From Fasciola hepatica (taxonomy: Eukaryota; Platyhelminthes; Trematoda; Plagiorchiida; Fasciolidae): a DNA stretch of 64,000 bases. This document shows, piece after piece, positions 1 through 13,436 of the stretch (the stretch's first letter is position 1; each line of letters opens with the position of its first letter). The translations under genes and the position numbers were made by a program. The stretch is taken from assembly GCA_948099385.1 (NCBI GenBank), contig CANUEZ040000117.1:1784001-1848000 (forward strand), given 5' to 3'. The notes beneath the pieces were generated by a model that saw only the letters and a program-made list of their open reading frames with translations, ran no database searches and was not told the origin of the DNA.

Positions 1-1170
1 TTGGCTCCGCAAGCCCCCTCAGATCTTCTCATCAGCTAGAGTTTCGAGCAGCGTCTTTTGTTTCGCCGAATTTGTGCGACTGCCTATAGACAGGCAGTTC
101 TCCGGTTTATCAGCCCAACTGCACTACTCATGTGTTCATCGTTCCTGTTGTTCTGTCGTAGGTTTACTTGTCCCGGAACTTTCTTCTTTTCGAGCTTTAT
201 AGTGTACCGCCTGCGGTAAAATGACCTAATCGGTCATCTCCTATTCCCTTCTCTTCGATCATTTCTCTTGTCTTTTGTTTTTCGTATTTCCCGCCACAGA
301 CTTCTCGTCCTTGCTTTCAGGTTGCTCTGCCTCTCCTCCTGTCATAAAAAGAGAATTATCTCTCCCAGAAATAATAATCAATGTGATCTTACTTCACCTG
401 TCACTTCTAAGTACGGCCATTCCCGAGTTCAAGCATTTCACTGCTTTACGCTCCAGCTCCTTCTTTTCCCTGATACTCCACATTCCGTCGAGCACACAGA
501 AAGTACTTTCTCGCTGCCTCCTCCGGTTCCTCGCCGACCATCTCCCCCGCTGTCGCCTTGATGCCTGTCCTGTTATGCTTCCTTACAGAAAACATCTGTA
601 ATCTTAGCCGCCGCATACCAAACTCCTCAAAATGCTGTTTCTATTGGACCCAACTTCATTCGCCCTAGCTAGCCCCCTGTTTCACGTTGGGTTTCGTGCT
701 CAGAGATAGACCATTTTTCGCAGTGTATCAATGCTTTATCTTTATCCGTTCTTTTGCCACCTAAGCCAGTTTATTCTTCATCAGCTTTCCTTACCACGGT
801 TGTTTCAGAGCGTTTTTAGTTTACCCCTTGTATATCCCCCAGTTTTCAGCTACCTTTGCTTGGATCAGTTAGACTCCACCACTCAACCTTGACTTCTCTG
901 TTCGTTGAGCATCCATTTGAATCCATGAGTAGACCTATTCAAACGCCCTCAATCATTCCATAACGTGCAAACAATTGTCCCTTATTTATATCCCCGTAAT
1001 CTGTCTATCTTGCGCTTGTCATACACCTTTGTACTCTATCACGATGCATCCACCCACATTTTTGCTCATACCACTCGATCTTGTATCAGGTATGCCTCTG
1101 ACCTATCTAAAATAAGCCACTGTCATTAGCATTATACACTGCTGTACAACCTCCGCAGCCTCTAAAAAAG
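1..1170. other. no recognisable gene
   Basis: Pyrimidine-rich sequence with two short overlapping open frames near 268-601 that show no family motif and have the biased composition expected of chance frames. A 7-bp stem near 90-110 is too short to mean anything. I see no LTR, splice pattern or repeat shared with the rest of the window. Confidence 0.5.
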
Positions 1171-1171
1171 T

Positions 1172-3853
1172 GTGATAGGCTGGAGTCATCAAGGTCACCA
1201 CCCTCATCCCACTGTCGCTGCAATAACCGAAACATGGGTGTACGATGAATCTGATTTTGAGATGTCCCTACTTGTATACTCAGTCTCTCGGGTGAAAAGA
1301 AGTGATACGAGACAAGGTGGTGGCTTTGCCCCTGATATTCTCTCTGACAAGCCTGCCTACCAGCTGTATTGTTTCGCTGATCCGGAAAGGGTTCCGGGCA
1401 ACACTGTCGTGTAGGGTTTGATTGCCATTTAGTGGATATGTAACAATGATACCTGTGTTCAGGTTCCTGGGCATAAACTGCAAGGTCATTTTCGATGAAT
1501 TCCAGCGATGAGGTCACGACGGACATCGAGATTTCGTCGGTGATTTCAACGTGGTGAACACTGAGGGCTGTTTTGGACGGTTTGCGGATTCATTCACAGG
1601 CTCCTTACTCGCTGTTCTTGGGGACTTGACTCTATACCGGCAAGTACGAGAGTCGACTCGATTTCAGTGTCTCCTGTCATCCGTCCTGGGATTTTGGCAT
1701 CTTCGAGAGAACCTGAAGTTGAGAAAGTCAGATATCTTTCGCCAAATAGTTTCAGCCACCGTCCCTCCTCTTCAGTCCACCGGAGTCACGGTGTACCTAC
1801 CTTCAGCAAACCAACTACGGAAAGCAACTTCCATAAAACGCACACAGCGGCATCATCAGTAGTGTGAACTGCCGCAGCCCCAGTTGGCTTAGAATCCGCC
1901 TGGTCCAGAATACGGAAAAGAGTCATTGGACTGAAGTCTGTGTTTCCGCCTCCCGTTGGACCTCGAAAGCATAGAAAGGGTATTCCGTGGTTCAGTCGTG
2001 GGCCACGAAGTGCTCCACGGGGGAAGAACCTGGCATGACAAAGTTGTCGGCATAATAGAGACGAGTGCAAGCGACCCAAAAACTATCCACAACGATGTGT
2101 GTCCGTGAAAATGGAGAAGAGAATTTGCTTTGAAGCTATGTTCGATATGGACCTCGTTATAGCACTCATAAGGCCTTACGTATATTTGGGAAGTAGATCC
2201 CGTGAGAAGTCGGTTACAACACTCTTGGTAGAACAGGAAGCACTTGCTGAGACAAGCTTTCAGAAAGCAGAGGTCGTTGTGCCTCAAAACTCTCCCGTGT
2301 GTATGAAAGAGTCAACTCCGTCACTGTTTATACCCTAAGCGCCACTTCACCTCATGCTGCGGATCTTCCATCCAGACGAAGTCACCGAGGAACCAAGGAA
2401 GCTAAAGATTCATCCGCCGCCCGGAGCAGGAGATATTCATCCGGCATCATTGCCTGCTTCAGCCATAGAAACGGCATAATCTTCGGCCGATCTTTTTACC
2501 CTAGCTCTATACAAGGGATTATTGCTTATTGCGTGGAAAGTAACATTTATCATTCCGTTGAACAGTGGAGGTTTTTGGAGGGTACCCGCCAAATATCGCC
2601 CGATGAGCCCATCCTGCTTCCCGGGCAATGTGATAGAACGGTGTGTGTCGGTGCAAATCCGGAAGCGCCTGAAGTCATGCGTGTGTCTGTGCCCCGTTAC
2701 TATAGCTCCCGTCCAAAAAGGCCGTTTGCCTCAAATCTGATTTTAGCAAGCCAACCGAGGGCGTTTGCTATGGTGGCGAATACTAAACGGATGTAATGCA
2801 GCTTAATTTAGCAAGGCTTTGACAAGTTGCCTCATAACTTTGGAGAAACTCAGAACACATAGTCTCCGGAGTCCAAGGCTTGACTGGATTGCGAATCTCA
2901 CCGGTTGTAGGGCTTTTTTAGTCGGAATTGCCTAGTCGAAGTAAGAGCGTCTTGCTACTGTGGGTGGGGTCCCTCAGGGATTAGTTATTGGAGTGTTACC
3001 GATTCTGCCCCTCGTCAAGGACTTGCCATCAGTCTCCCCGTCACTCTGAATTGCTCAGGCGGTTGACATACAAGCGTGGCATGTCATGGAGTTGGATATG
3101 TGCGGAGTGGTTTCGCGAAAGGATTTGGATGCTTTAGTACGGTTGTGTGAGTTCCGGGCCCCTACCATCAGTATATCCAGAAGCTCGTGCACGCCCGTTC
3201 GTAGAAGGACATCAGGTGCAGTGCGTCAAGTCAAAGGAAAAACCCAGTCCAGATCGTCCTTCCAGCGAGACTTAGGGGTTAGGTTCTCGTCGGCAGTAGA
3301 AACTCAAACTCACATGGACAAACCCTTTGGCTCTTCCGGGACTACTCTTGGTTTCACACATCGCTTATATTGCACATTGAGTCCGGAGGTTTTCCACCTA
3401 CTTTATGCCCCAAACATTTGCCCGGGACTTGAATGTGGATGTGCTGCAGCCCACCCCTGCACTATCGGCGAGATGGTGAACCTGCAGAAGATGCAACGCT
3501 TTGCAGTGAAACTCATCAGTGTCTCACTTGGCGCCCGCTTCACTGACAGTCTAAGGTTACTTGATCTCTTCCTCGAGTACTATCTGCAAATTCTCAGTGG
3601 CGAAGTCAGTTGGGAGGAGATTGGTCTTGGTGACGTGAGTCCGAAATTGCAAGTCGGCTTCCCTCTTCTGGTAAATGAACCCATGGGAGGCCACTCCCCA
3701 AAGCTGTCAAATCTCCCGTCGACTGATTTGCCATTGGTTTGTCGCCGTTCACGAACAGTGACTAGTCACTTAAAGGCCTTACCGACGTGGGCCTTGGAGG
3801 AGCAGGACGTCGCTGGGTTCAAACTGTGTCTCGGATTTGACCTGGATACCTAG
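1172..3853 (+). pseudogene. LINE A: decayed CR1/Jockey-type non-LTR retrotransposon
   Basis: Three blocks in the order of a LINE second ORF. Block 1 (about 1,210-1,680) is an APE-like endonuclease: ITETWVYDE, a RSDTRQGGG stretch typical of this LINE group, then GDFNVVN near 1,540, in different frames. Block 2 (2,522-2,740) is the start of the reverse transcriptase, with WKVTFIIPLNSGG followed by AKYRPMSPSCFPGNVIERC, the family's NYRPVSLT-like motif. Block 3 (3,086-3,853) resembles the region after RT: MQRFAVKLISVSLG and LRLLDLFLEYYLQI recall the 'RATK-I ... L--L-L-SL--RR-RGDL' tail. Catalytic FADD and GVPQGS boxes are missing between 2,760 and 3,080, where I see only weak traces. Many stops and frameshifts make it non-functional. 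Confidence 0.72.
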
Positions 3854-3967
3854 TGAAGGAAAGCTTTCCGGGCATAGACCTACGGAGTCAATTTGAATAG
3901 GCTTACACTGGAAGCTGCCATCTACTACTGACGAGCAGAATAAAGATTGCTGCAACACGTTTCTGGT

Positions 3968-4560
3968 ACTTTAGGTAGTAGTAATAATAGTAATATTTCT
4001 CAATTGGGATCACCACACATGCACAAAGCATGGTCACGGAGTATAACTTATCGCGGCAGTGAGAACTAGTTACAAATTTCAGAGATCTAGTTGGTAAATC
4101 TCAGTAACAGTAGGAATGGACCGGACAGTATTTGGATCTACTGAAGTGGGAACGGTTAACGTGGGAAAAGCAGGGCGGCTTTGGTTCCGGGAGCAGGGTG
4201 TCATGGAAAGTTGACCAAAGGCAAGGCAGCTGGTTGAAGCGTTAATGAATTGCGGGAAAGATGTAGTGTACACAAAAATGGTATGAACAGCTGTTCAGTG
4301 AGAAGTCAAAGGAAAATCGGGACGTATAGAAATAAATACGCGGACTCATCTGCTGGTTAGCAGAAAGATCGATGCCAAAGGACAGGAGGGATGTATCTAC
4401 CAATGAATATCTGGAGGCGGCGGAGGGCAAAGCCAACGCCAAATCATCAGTCAGAAATGTCAGAGGCGTATTGAGCAGTGTCTCACTGATGTCATTTGGA
4501 CAAATCCCCAGGCCTGTGGACAGTGGCATGGGAACCTAACGAACAAGTGTGTCTGTGAGG
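3968..4560 (-). repeat. possible E-repeat copy (tail end)
   Basis: A trinucleotide run (gtagtagtaataatagtaat) at about 3,966-3,990 is followed by sequence that aligns loosely with the E tail core seen at 20,440 and 58,330 (spaced blocks near catgcacaaagcatggtcacgg). Orientation and distance from the tail fit, but divergence is high. The inner end is unknown and the call could be chance. Confidence 0.3.
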
Positions 4561-7180
4561 TTAGATAAGTTTATTTTAATTGTTTTTTGGGTAATTCCTT
4601 CGCGATATGGAAAGAGCGACTTTATATTTGAAAGTGAGCTGGAAGAGAAATGCTTCACAATGAATGTAATGCACTGTCGAAACAGCATGAGTGATGATTG
4701 GACGCTTAGCTGGAGACTTCGTAAAGAGTTCATCGAGGAGGCAGTCGGCTGGAACGGGAAGATGGGGCGAATCCGTCAGAGCGAAGGTGAAAAGACGAAA
4801 TGTGGGCACACAAGTTTTATGGCAAAGGTATGCAGAGGGCTGGACCCGAGGCGACAACGGATATTGTTTGATGTGAGGATAAGCTTTCCCGTATACACAA
4901 AAAATAATATGGGGACTAGCGTCGGCTAACTGAGAGTGCCTAGAATCCTATCTCATGGAGTTCTTGTTTGCCACTGACTGGCTCACCAGACGAGACTGGC
5001 CGTTCATGAAGAAAATGATTGGGTTGCAGACAAAAATGGACTCCAATTTGGTAGGCGAACTTCGAAAAGTGGGTTTAAAACGCAACGGCGATGGTAGGAT
5101 TTCGGTCACGATTTGGGAACCACCACTACCGGCGGGGGGGGGGCATACTGAAAGTGTTTTTGGACCAGTGCGTGACGTGGTTTGATGTCGGAAATCCGCC
5201 CTTGCTATCCGGTGAAACTGTTATGGTGGCTTTTAACCCGGGTAACAATATCGTAATCAGCCAGCGTGAGTTTAGTTTTAGACCACTTCCGTCTAGCTTG
5301 GGAGGTAGTCCAGTCCGAGCAGTCCGATTCACTGAGTCTGTGCGGCAATCCGAGAGCAGCGCCTAGTGAACCCGTGGCTACCCGGAAAACCCGCGCGATC
5401 TCAAAGAAGAACGGGAATGTGGCAGTTTAGGGGATGTTCCAGCTGGGGTTACGAATACCGTCTCAATAGAAGTCCAGCGATTGCAATTTTAGAAGAGAAT
5501 TCAAGGCGTGAAATAAGTGACGAGATCGGCAATCTGGTGGTAGTTCCAGCTGTGGATTATGATAACAAATGAGGGCAATATATGTTGGGCCCGGTTTATA
5601 TTGACGGCAAAGATAGGGCTTCATTTTAGCTGTCTTTGGCGTACGCTTTATGCCGCGGACAGGACTGAGGAGTAAAGTGTTGATAGCAGAAGCTAGGTGG
5701 AAGTGCGAACGTGGATAAGCCATAGTTTTGGAAGCGTGTAAACGGCTGAAAGCTGATGAAGTCACTTTGTGGCGGAGGGTTTCACAGTCCGCATCCCCTT
5801 CGGTCGAAGCCTTCGGAGCATGAGATCAATGTCAGTGAGCTAGCCGCCGAACCGCATCGCGGTTTCATGAAGCTCCTTGGTGGTAGTAGTATCACCTTCC
5901 TTAATTTTTTGCGCCATTTTCCCAATATCTATTTTGTTTGGTGCTGTTTTGCAAAACATTCTCGAGTTTTCTTCCAGCTACCGTTGCGTTTGCTTCCCTT
6001 TATCTCTGCAAGAATCATCTCAACCAAGTTTGCAACCAATAATATACCACCTTTTTTGAATTCAGCTTTTTCATTAGCTGAGTTTAGGACATTATGACTG
6101 TGCAGGGAGCTGCACCCGCAGTCCGTAAACCAAAGACCTCAGGTGAGGGGAATATCCTCATGAAAATGAAAAGTGCACAGAGGCCTTGGAAGATGACAGT
6201 ACTCAGGGTAACGTTTGCGGGAAATGGTACCACAGGACTAGCAGCAAGAGGGCCAAGGCATACCCCCTTTAGGCCAAGTATAGTTATCTTCAGTGTTTCT
6301 GCAAGGAGTGTCAGTCCTTTGGCGAAAAAAGCTTTCTGGTCTATTGACCCTAGTACGTAGCACACAAACAGTAAAAAAGGATATTAGGCCGCCACGACCA
6401 GTGGTGAAGCGATCAACAGGGCACAGGCACCCACAGCGAAACAAGTAGCTCATGGTGGGCAGGTGGTTCAGACTGCCACGCTGGCCACCTGGTCACTGGC
6501 GGTGGTCATGGTGACGGAAAGAACACTGAGTGAACTCGACAATGCTGCATGGTGTGAAATACATGAAGGGAAAAAGAGACGGGAAAAAGCCGACGTAATT
6601 CCTCCTATCGTGCAAGAAGTTGGCCCCAGCACCATCTCGGTTATCATATTTAACCTACATGAATCCGGCTTTGCCTTACCAGTTGAGCTAGAGGCATAAA
6701 ACAGAGATGCGTTCCATCGGTTGCGCTCTGTGAAAAACATATATTGGCAATACTTCCAAGCGTTCTACAAGCCTTGTGAACACGACCATATAGAGCACTT
6801 TGCCAATTCGGTCCATACACAACACTCTAAACCGTTGTTAGCTTACGTGAAACTCTTGGATTTGGCGTTGAACCATTTCCGACTATCGAGCTTGGACGGC
6901 AGGACCTTCGACTTTTGGGTTTTACCTTTTGGGTTTTACCTTTTGGCCTATTTTGCCGCATTCTTGGAGTTGGCATATATTTTCAATTTAGAACGGTAGA
7001 AACTACGAATCAATCTTGGTCCGTGTTTGTGATTGGGGTGAATTGGCCACGAGTTGATCGAAATGCGACTCTTGTGACCTGCAGTACTCATGTGGAGCCT
7101 CGACAAGAAAACTTATTGGAAACGGTTAGATGAGAAACCGAGGACTTTGCAACCACAGGAATTATACCAGTGAGTTTCCG
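4560..7180. other. unclassified stretch, no supported gene
   Basis: Several open frames of 60-126 codons overlap on both strands (for example 4,549-4,929 +, 6,094-6,360 +, 6,084-6,365 -). None shows a domain motif, and opposing frames of similar length argue for chance. A run of ten G occurs near 5,137. The stretch just before 7,180 may be 5' untranslated sequence of the BEL/Pao copy that follows, but no LTR ends were recognised. Confidence 0.4.
6910..6946. repeat. short tandem repeat, 14-bp unit
   Basis: The unit ttttgggttttacc occurs twice in a row, followed by a partial third copy (ttttgg). It lies inside an open frame without known motifs. Confidence 0.8.
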
Positions 7181-7188
7181 GAGGTGGC

Positions 7189-7746
7189 TTGGGTGGGACT
7201 AATTCTTTAGATATAGCTAAATCTACCAGTTCTGTCAGTGCCAACCCATTTAATTCTGGCCATGAAGAGTTTGAGAATCGTTTTTGTAGAAAAGGAGTGG
7301 TGGAACTAGAGCTTCAAGTGCGGTTGGCTCGGGACGAAACGGAGCTTGTCAAACAAAGAAATCGCCTTAGCAGGCCGGCAAAAATCGCGTCGGCCGCAAC
7401 TTGGACGAGACGATAGTAAGGTGGGTGTCATGAAGTATTTAGAATGCCTGAAACTACCAGTGCTGCAGCTTTCGACCTGCCAAGATTGGCATTGAACTCT
7501 CTCAGTGAGCACCCCGAACAGCGGCGCGAATTCATGAGGCAATAAGCAATTTATCTGTCTATGCCTCCAAGGTGGAATCACCGTTCAAGAACCGAGAAAT
7601 GGCTCGAAAACTTTTGGTCTATCTTTAAAAGAGACCTTTTCGTGAAACCCGGTTCATACTTGAATATCAGCAACTCGGAGCTGGCCGGCCTAGTGGCAGC
7701 ATACGGCACCCGGATGAAACTGCTTGGCCGGCGGCGCAACAAATAA
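7189..7746 (+). pseudogene. BEL/Pao copy 0: gag N-terminal remnant
   Basis: The frame 7,189-7,416 reads AKSTSSVSANPFNSG and then a charged, coiled-coil-like stretch (VVELELQVRLARDETELV). It is matched by the gag of copy 1 near 37,960 (AKSPSPVSASSG and then RILDLEQQL), so both are the same gag segment. The frame 7,561-7,746 continues with LENFWSIFKRDLF, plausible as the next part of gag. Stops separate the pieces. No catalytic function is expected here: BEL/Pao gag packages the element's RNA. The match between two copies in the window is the main support. Confidence 0.55.
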
Positions 7747-8105
7747 CCTTTCGCCAGAGCACCAATACCGGGTTGAACTTAGTGTCCATAAATGGACTGC
7801 AATGACAGTATAATCATTAGGTCCTTAGGTAGCCACGGCAAAAAGAATATACTTCGCCACAATAGGGTGGGGCCTTGAATGCCGGACAGACCTTGAAATG
7901 GTGCTGCATTACGGGAAACGGAGGAAACCGACAGAGCCTTCGAAGCATCAAAGCTTGTAAATTCCAGCCAATAGAAAATTCGAGCAGCGCATAGCAACCA
8001 GTCTAGACACAATTCAAAACAAGCTCTATTGCAAATAGCTATGTCACTAAAACAACCTAAGCAATTTAACAGTAAAAGTACATCAGTAGTGTTCTTTCTG
8101 GGCTC

Positions 8106-8564
8106 TTACGCTCCAAACTGAACCAAGGATTGCAACTGCATCTGAATCACAGCGGAGGGTTGGAAATAGAAGTGTGATCGCCGGATACAGTGACAACGAA
8201 GTTTGAGCTCAACGGCGCCCGCTCGAGGCAGCTGTGAGGGCCCCAGTCGTGACAAATGCTTAGAGCAATAGAACAAACAATAGGAATTCTTGTGAACATG
8301 GTTCGTGCAGAAGAAATAATTTTGTTTGAAATATGGATGTTCATAGAAGGAACAGGGTATCTTGAACTCCGTTACATCGGCTCCCAAAATCCAACCCGGT
8401 TTTTCCTTCTTCACCTCTGGGTGTGGTCGACCTCGTGCATCAGCTTGCCTTACAGCTCCCCAATAAGCAAAGTAATCTCCGTTAATGGCAGCTTCCAGTT
8501 GGACAGGAAGACTAGCTTCCAGCCGTCCCTCCCGGTTCGGCAGATCCGAAGATCCGCCCCTCAC
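8106..8564 (-). other. unrecognised 152-codon open frame
   Basis: A 152-codon frame between the gag and pol remnants of BEL/Pao copy 0, on the opposite strand. It contains several Cys and His residues but no knuckle spacing I can name. A 109-codon frame lies opposite on the plus strand (8,256-8,585), so chance is likely. It may be an antisense shadow of degraded Pao sequence. Confidence 0.2.
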
Positions 8565-9359
8565 TTAAGGAGAGTTGGCTGCTGAACTTGTGCCACCAGC
8601 TTTCTGTTCACCTCTAATAAGACGTTATTTCCTTGTGTCGTGGAGCACTGATCCTTTACTAGTTCTCACTATTGCCCTTCGCACCAAGCCATCGTCTGAA
8701 GTTGACGTGCTTTCTATAACTCTGATCGGCAACCGGCCACAAAACAGAGCCTTCGAAACAAGCAGCACCACGTCGCCCGATCTGGAGTTGCCTTCTCGAG
8801 TTGTCTAGTTCTGCCGCTGCTGTAACAGTAGAAGACCGTCCCTGGTCCGTCTCTCCCAAAACACAGATATAAGGTAGTGTTCCAGCTTCCACCGACGAAC
8901 CATTGTCTCGCAATGAATTCTTTGGAATACCTCATGAGTTTGCCCTCAGGATAAGTAGTTCATTGGGCATGAGTATGGAACAGGTTTTCCTGAACTCCTG
9001 TACACAGCTTTTATTTACCTGTGGGAAGAACAACAGCTGCATCTTCCCCGCGATCGTGAGTTTCATAACGTCGAGGAAAACCTTTCATTGCTATCTTGAG
9101 AGGACCAACTTGCGCTGGGGGTAGTGTGGATAGGCGTGGGAGACCCGTTGAATTATTTCGAAGTGCCCATACCGTTGCTTATAGTAACTGATGGCTTCCT
9201 GGGCAGCAAAAAAGTATATTCTTTACAGGCTGCTACCATTAAAGGAAGGGTTTTGGTCGTGATGAACATATTTGAGGCGGTACTTAGGTGCTATGACTGG
9301 CGACAAAACCCATAGTTGCAGGGAAAATGTAACTACACACTCTAAAACTAGGGAAGGGG

Positions 9360-12062
9360 TTGCGTTCTTGCCACGTCGTTTTGCTTTCAACCCTGTGAGG
9401 CCCGGAAGGCCCCCGCTATCTTTCACTGTGCTGCCAAATTCCAGGGAAGATCGTTCAATGCCTTCTTTAACAAGGACGACACTGAACAATCCCAACAATA
9501 AGGGTATCTTGCTGGTTCAGGCCGGGTACATCAGCAGTGTCGTCCGATATAAAGGAAACGTTTCAGCAACTGAGGGTAGCAGACGGTGACAGAGATGCTC
9601 TACAGGTCTTGTGCTGAGGCGGGAAAGATACGGACATGCCCGGATGACTGCTTCTTCATTCGGGGGAGGAGGTTGGTCACAATTCTGTAAGAACCATGCC
9701 CTGTAGGAGAAGCAGCTAAATTCGAAGTGCCGGTTAGCAGAGATATGATAGACGCCATAAGCTATGAGCTTGATGCTGACAAATATCTTGGGTCGATTGA
9801 CGACATAAACCCGGCCAGAAATCACCCATGTGTGCTGACGGAATTACTATAGAAAGGTAGCTTCCGGTTCAGGAAATGGACATTGGACGCTCCGAGGGGG
9901 TTTGAAGCTGCTTCTGACAGCTGGAGAGTGGAGGGGGTTCGAGTTTTGAATGGATCATCACCGCCAACTGGGGGCACCCCCAAGATGCAGTGGAAAACTG
10001 AAGCTGGTGAATTCTTTTTTGAGATAAACCTTCCCGATCAATCAGGTGCTAGCAGAGGAGTATTGTCAGTAATCTCCAGTTTGTTTGATCCACTCATTTT
10101 CATTCCCCATGGTAGCTGCCTTGGAACATTCTTCTGCGGCTGGCTTGCCAAAAGACGGTAGACTGGGACCGGCCACTTGACCGGAAGGACAGGTTGGACT
10201 GGGAAGAATTATTGGTCGATCTAACGAAACTAGGGTACGTACGAACTCGTCTTTGCTCCCGTTCAAGTGGCACGAATCAGACGGGGAGTTGCATGCCTTT
10301 TCCCATGCTTCTGAAGTTGGTTGTGGGACTGTAGTGCGCGGACAATGGCTCCTGGGTGTTGAACGCTACGCTCCAAGGATCCGGCTCCATCCCTGGTCTT
10401 GAACTCAGTAAGGTTGTGTATGATGTTAAGGGAATACAGTCAATAAAGTGGTGATTCAGATCTAGTGGCTGATCTGTAAGGTTTCGAACAGACTCCGCGA
10501 CTGTGCTACACTAGATCAGTGAGGCGAAAGGCTGCTTAAGCTCTTTCAAAGCCAACAGACTCACGATTATATGTGATAAAAAGAATGTAATTCAGTATAA
10601 GCATGATAAGCCTGCCGACAACCCAGTAGACTTGTGTTCCAGAGGTGTGGTGGACTTCCGGCGGCTAGGCACTTGGACAGAAGGGCTTAAATTCCCGCGC
10701 AAATTGAAAATAACTGATCTTTCCACGAATTGGAACGCCACCTGCATCGTAAATGGAAATCGTGGGCATTATAATTACGCCGGCGGGCGTCAGACTAAGG
10801 TTCCTTCTCTCACCTCTAACTAGATATTCCTCCTGGACAAGGCCCCCCGCTCGCCGGTATGGTTCGCCAGGCCTAAGAGACTTTTAGAGATCATGAAAGG
10901 TTTCTGTTCTTTCAGCAGCGTACATGTGAGTCCAGTAGTCCCTGACAAAATGGGCCTCGCAGATTATATCTCCGAGGTGGTAGAATCTGAGGCGTTCACT
11001 GGAGTTATTCAGAGTCTTGGAGAGCGGGGGTCGAGGAATGGAGGATCAATTGAAAAATTGTAAATCCAGAACACATCGATGGACAGGCAGGGGTAGGTGG
11101 CAGAATGACAAACTTCCACGTCAGTTTTGACGCAAAACATCTTATAATGCTACCCGCTTGACAACCCGTGACAGACCTCCTCATTCTACATATTCGCGCT
11201 GTGGGGGGACAGTCCGGAGCAAGCCAAGTAATGTGTTATTTGGAAGTAATTATGGATAAAATGAGGAAAGGTCAGTATGAAAAGCTCAGTGTGACTTTTT
11301 AAGCAACGTATAAAACACAACTTCATCCCTGGCCAGCAGTATTTGGCCCCGCAGCCGGAGTGTATAATGATCTCAGGGCAGTGGCCACTCAGAGATGCTG
11401 GACCTGACTATTTCGGACCTTTGTGGGTCCGATGAGCGAAAAGGATAGAGAAAAATACGGGTGCAACATGACATGCATACAATTTCGAGTCGCAAACTTC
11501 GAAGTCAAACGCTCGAAGAAAACCGACTCCCCCTTCCGAGCCCGAGAAAGCTTTTCAAACAGAAGAGGTACGCAGTTGGACATATGCTCAGACGGCGGGC
11601 TAAATTTCATGGGAGCTCAACGAGGATTTCTGCATCGAAGCCAAAGTTTAAATCGGAATGAATCACAGAACAGAACAGCAACACACGGTATCCAGTGGCA
11701 GTTCAACCCTCTACAGGCCAGTTGCAGTGATGGGGTATGAGAAAGGCTTATCTCGCCCTCTGGAAAATTATAGCTGTCCCTAGTCTAACAGCAACCACCA
11801 GACGATAAGGCATTGCACATCGCGGTGGCGGAGATAGAGCAAGTCTCGAATATTCTTCCTGTGGTTCCAGTCTCCTCCAGCCACCTCAAGCATCTGGCGA
11901 TTACAGCTGGTGGCGTTTTGCATTGAGGTCAGATACTGGATCTCAAGGACCCATGTGCCCCAGGGGTAACTAACCACACGGATGGAGGCATGTACACTTT
12001 CTGTCCGAGGTGTTTTGGAAACGATGGTTACGTGAATACCCGCCGATCTTACAAGTGCGGTG
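9360..12062 (+). pseudogene. BEL/Pao copy 0: decayed pol (RT, RNase H, integrase, C-terminus)
   Basis: Pol motifs occur in order, spread over all three frames. RT: AAKFQGRSFNAF near 9,430 (family RVVFD-AAKFQGRSLND). The RT active-site region reads DADKYLGSIDDI near 9,775, so the usual YVDD is lost. Then KGSFRFRKW near 9,855 and PKMQWKTEAGEFFFEINLP near 9,980. RNase H: GELHAFSHASEVGCG near 10,285 (family ELHAFSDAS). Then NPVDLCSRGVVDFRRLGTW near 10,620. Integrase: PDYFGPLWVR near 11,403 carrying the first catalytic Asp, and CSDGGLNFMGAQ near 11,585 matching the second Asp region. NILPVVPVSS occurs near 11,850 and VFWKRWLREYPPILQVR at about 12,010-12,060 is the C-terminal domain. Frames are broken throughout, so it is dead. 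Confidence 0.75.
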
Positions 12063-13430
12063 AGGTTGCGTTCCATTCTGGCAATCGATCCCATTGCCAC
12101 TGCATGCATAAGCCTCGTTTTATCACTCCGAACCAAGCTATTCCTGGTTCGACCGCCAATATAACAAGCACTTTTGGGTCCTCCCGGATAGTTTCTCGCT
12201 CTGCACATTTTGCCCCGCAGGTTCGCATAAACACCTCTGTGGCTCGACTTTCGTTTGTTGACTAATGGCGAGGCACCATTAAATTCGTGGCCGTAGAAAC
12301 CAACCGCGTCAGTAAGCCAATAATCCCGTTAGCTCTGTGAGCAATATTGGAGAACCCAGCGTGGTCCCGGCAAGCAGGCGCCGTTTTTGCATTTCCGGCA
12401 GAATATTTGGTTGCTGAAGTCAGTCCGTTCCATTATTCTGCTTTCATCTGTTTTTTCGATAAATAGTAACAGAACTCAACACACTTACCCGGTCAGTGAA
12501 AACACTCCACATGGGATAAGGCTTATTTCGTTGCTAAAATGGCCAATTTACTGGGACCATCCATATTGGACGTCAGAGATGTGGTATACGTAGAACAGCC
12601 TGGCTTTCACTCAACACACGTGAGGATTTCCTGGTTCTTACCCGCGGATCCGGAGTTCCGGCTGGTTCAAGTGGAAACACAAATCTAAAAGGCCCGCGCA
12701 ACCAGCCAATCTACCAAGTTTACACATCTGGTATGGAATTTGCCACCGACCCAGGCTCATGTGGTCGGAGGCATCAGGAGCAACCCCGTTGGAGAGAGCC
12801 CGCACTACAGACGGCAGCGGGACATACTGGGAAGACCTGGCAAGTCAGCTAAACATCGGCAGAAACAAATGGTTTCCGGAATTAAGCCCAGTTCCCACAG
12901 CCCCCAAATGCAGACACAACTTCTCCGCTGTATGAGAGGGCAGGTCTCTACCCTCAAATTTGCCGATATTTTGTTACGTGTGCTTTGGAAACAAGAGCCT
13001 CCCAATAACTTTTAGGCTATCTCAGCCCTCTTTTCGAATAAATCAACCTTAGATGAAATAGCGGGAGCCTTTAATTGATCATAAACATACGTTACCATCT
13101 GTGCTGCACATCGCTGAGCACTCCGGAGTAAAACGTGTTAACATTATGCAGCTTTTACCTAAACTGTAGAAGTTACTGTCCACCTGGATTAAAGCACTAA
13201 ACGCATAACGATCAACTTTGGTATCTCGCAGAGAAAGTGGTCCCAACCTTTCACGGCAGGGTAGTCCCTCAAACCCCGGTGTATGTTGATGTCACCGCAA
13301 CCACGATGATAACGCATAAATTGTGCCACGCCTGGTACGTATAAATCTGGGTACCAGGGAGACGTGTAATCGGGCCGGTACATGCGACAACGGTATCAGG
13401 CTATTTTGCTCACAGTCACCGTTTTATAAC
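12062..13430. other. no recognisable gene
   Basis: Follows the C-terminal motif of BEL/Pao copy 0, so the first part may be its 3' untranslated region. Open frames of 60-90 codons overlap on both strands without known motifs. No LTR with TG...CA ends could be identified. Confidence 0.4.
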
Positions 13431-13436
13431 CAACAG

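Noticed and set aside
268..601. Overlapping frames near the window start as a small gene
   Set aside because: Two similar-length frames overlap in different phases, with no motif and pyrimidine-rich composition.
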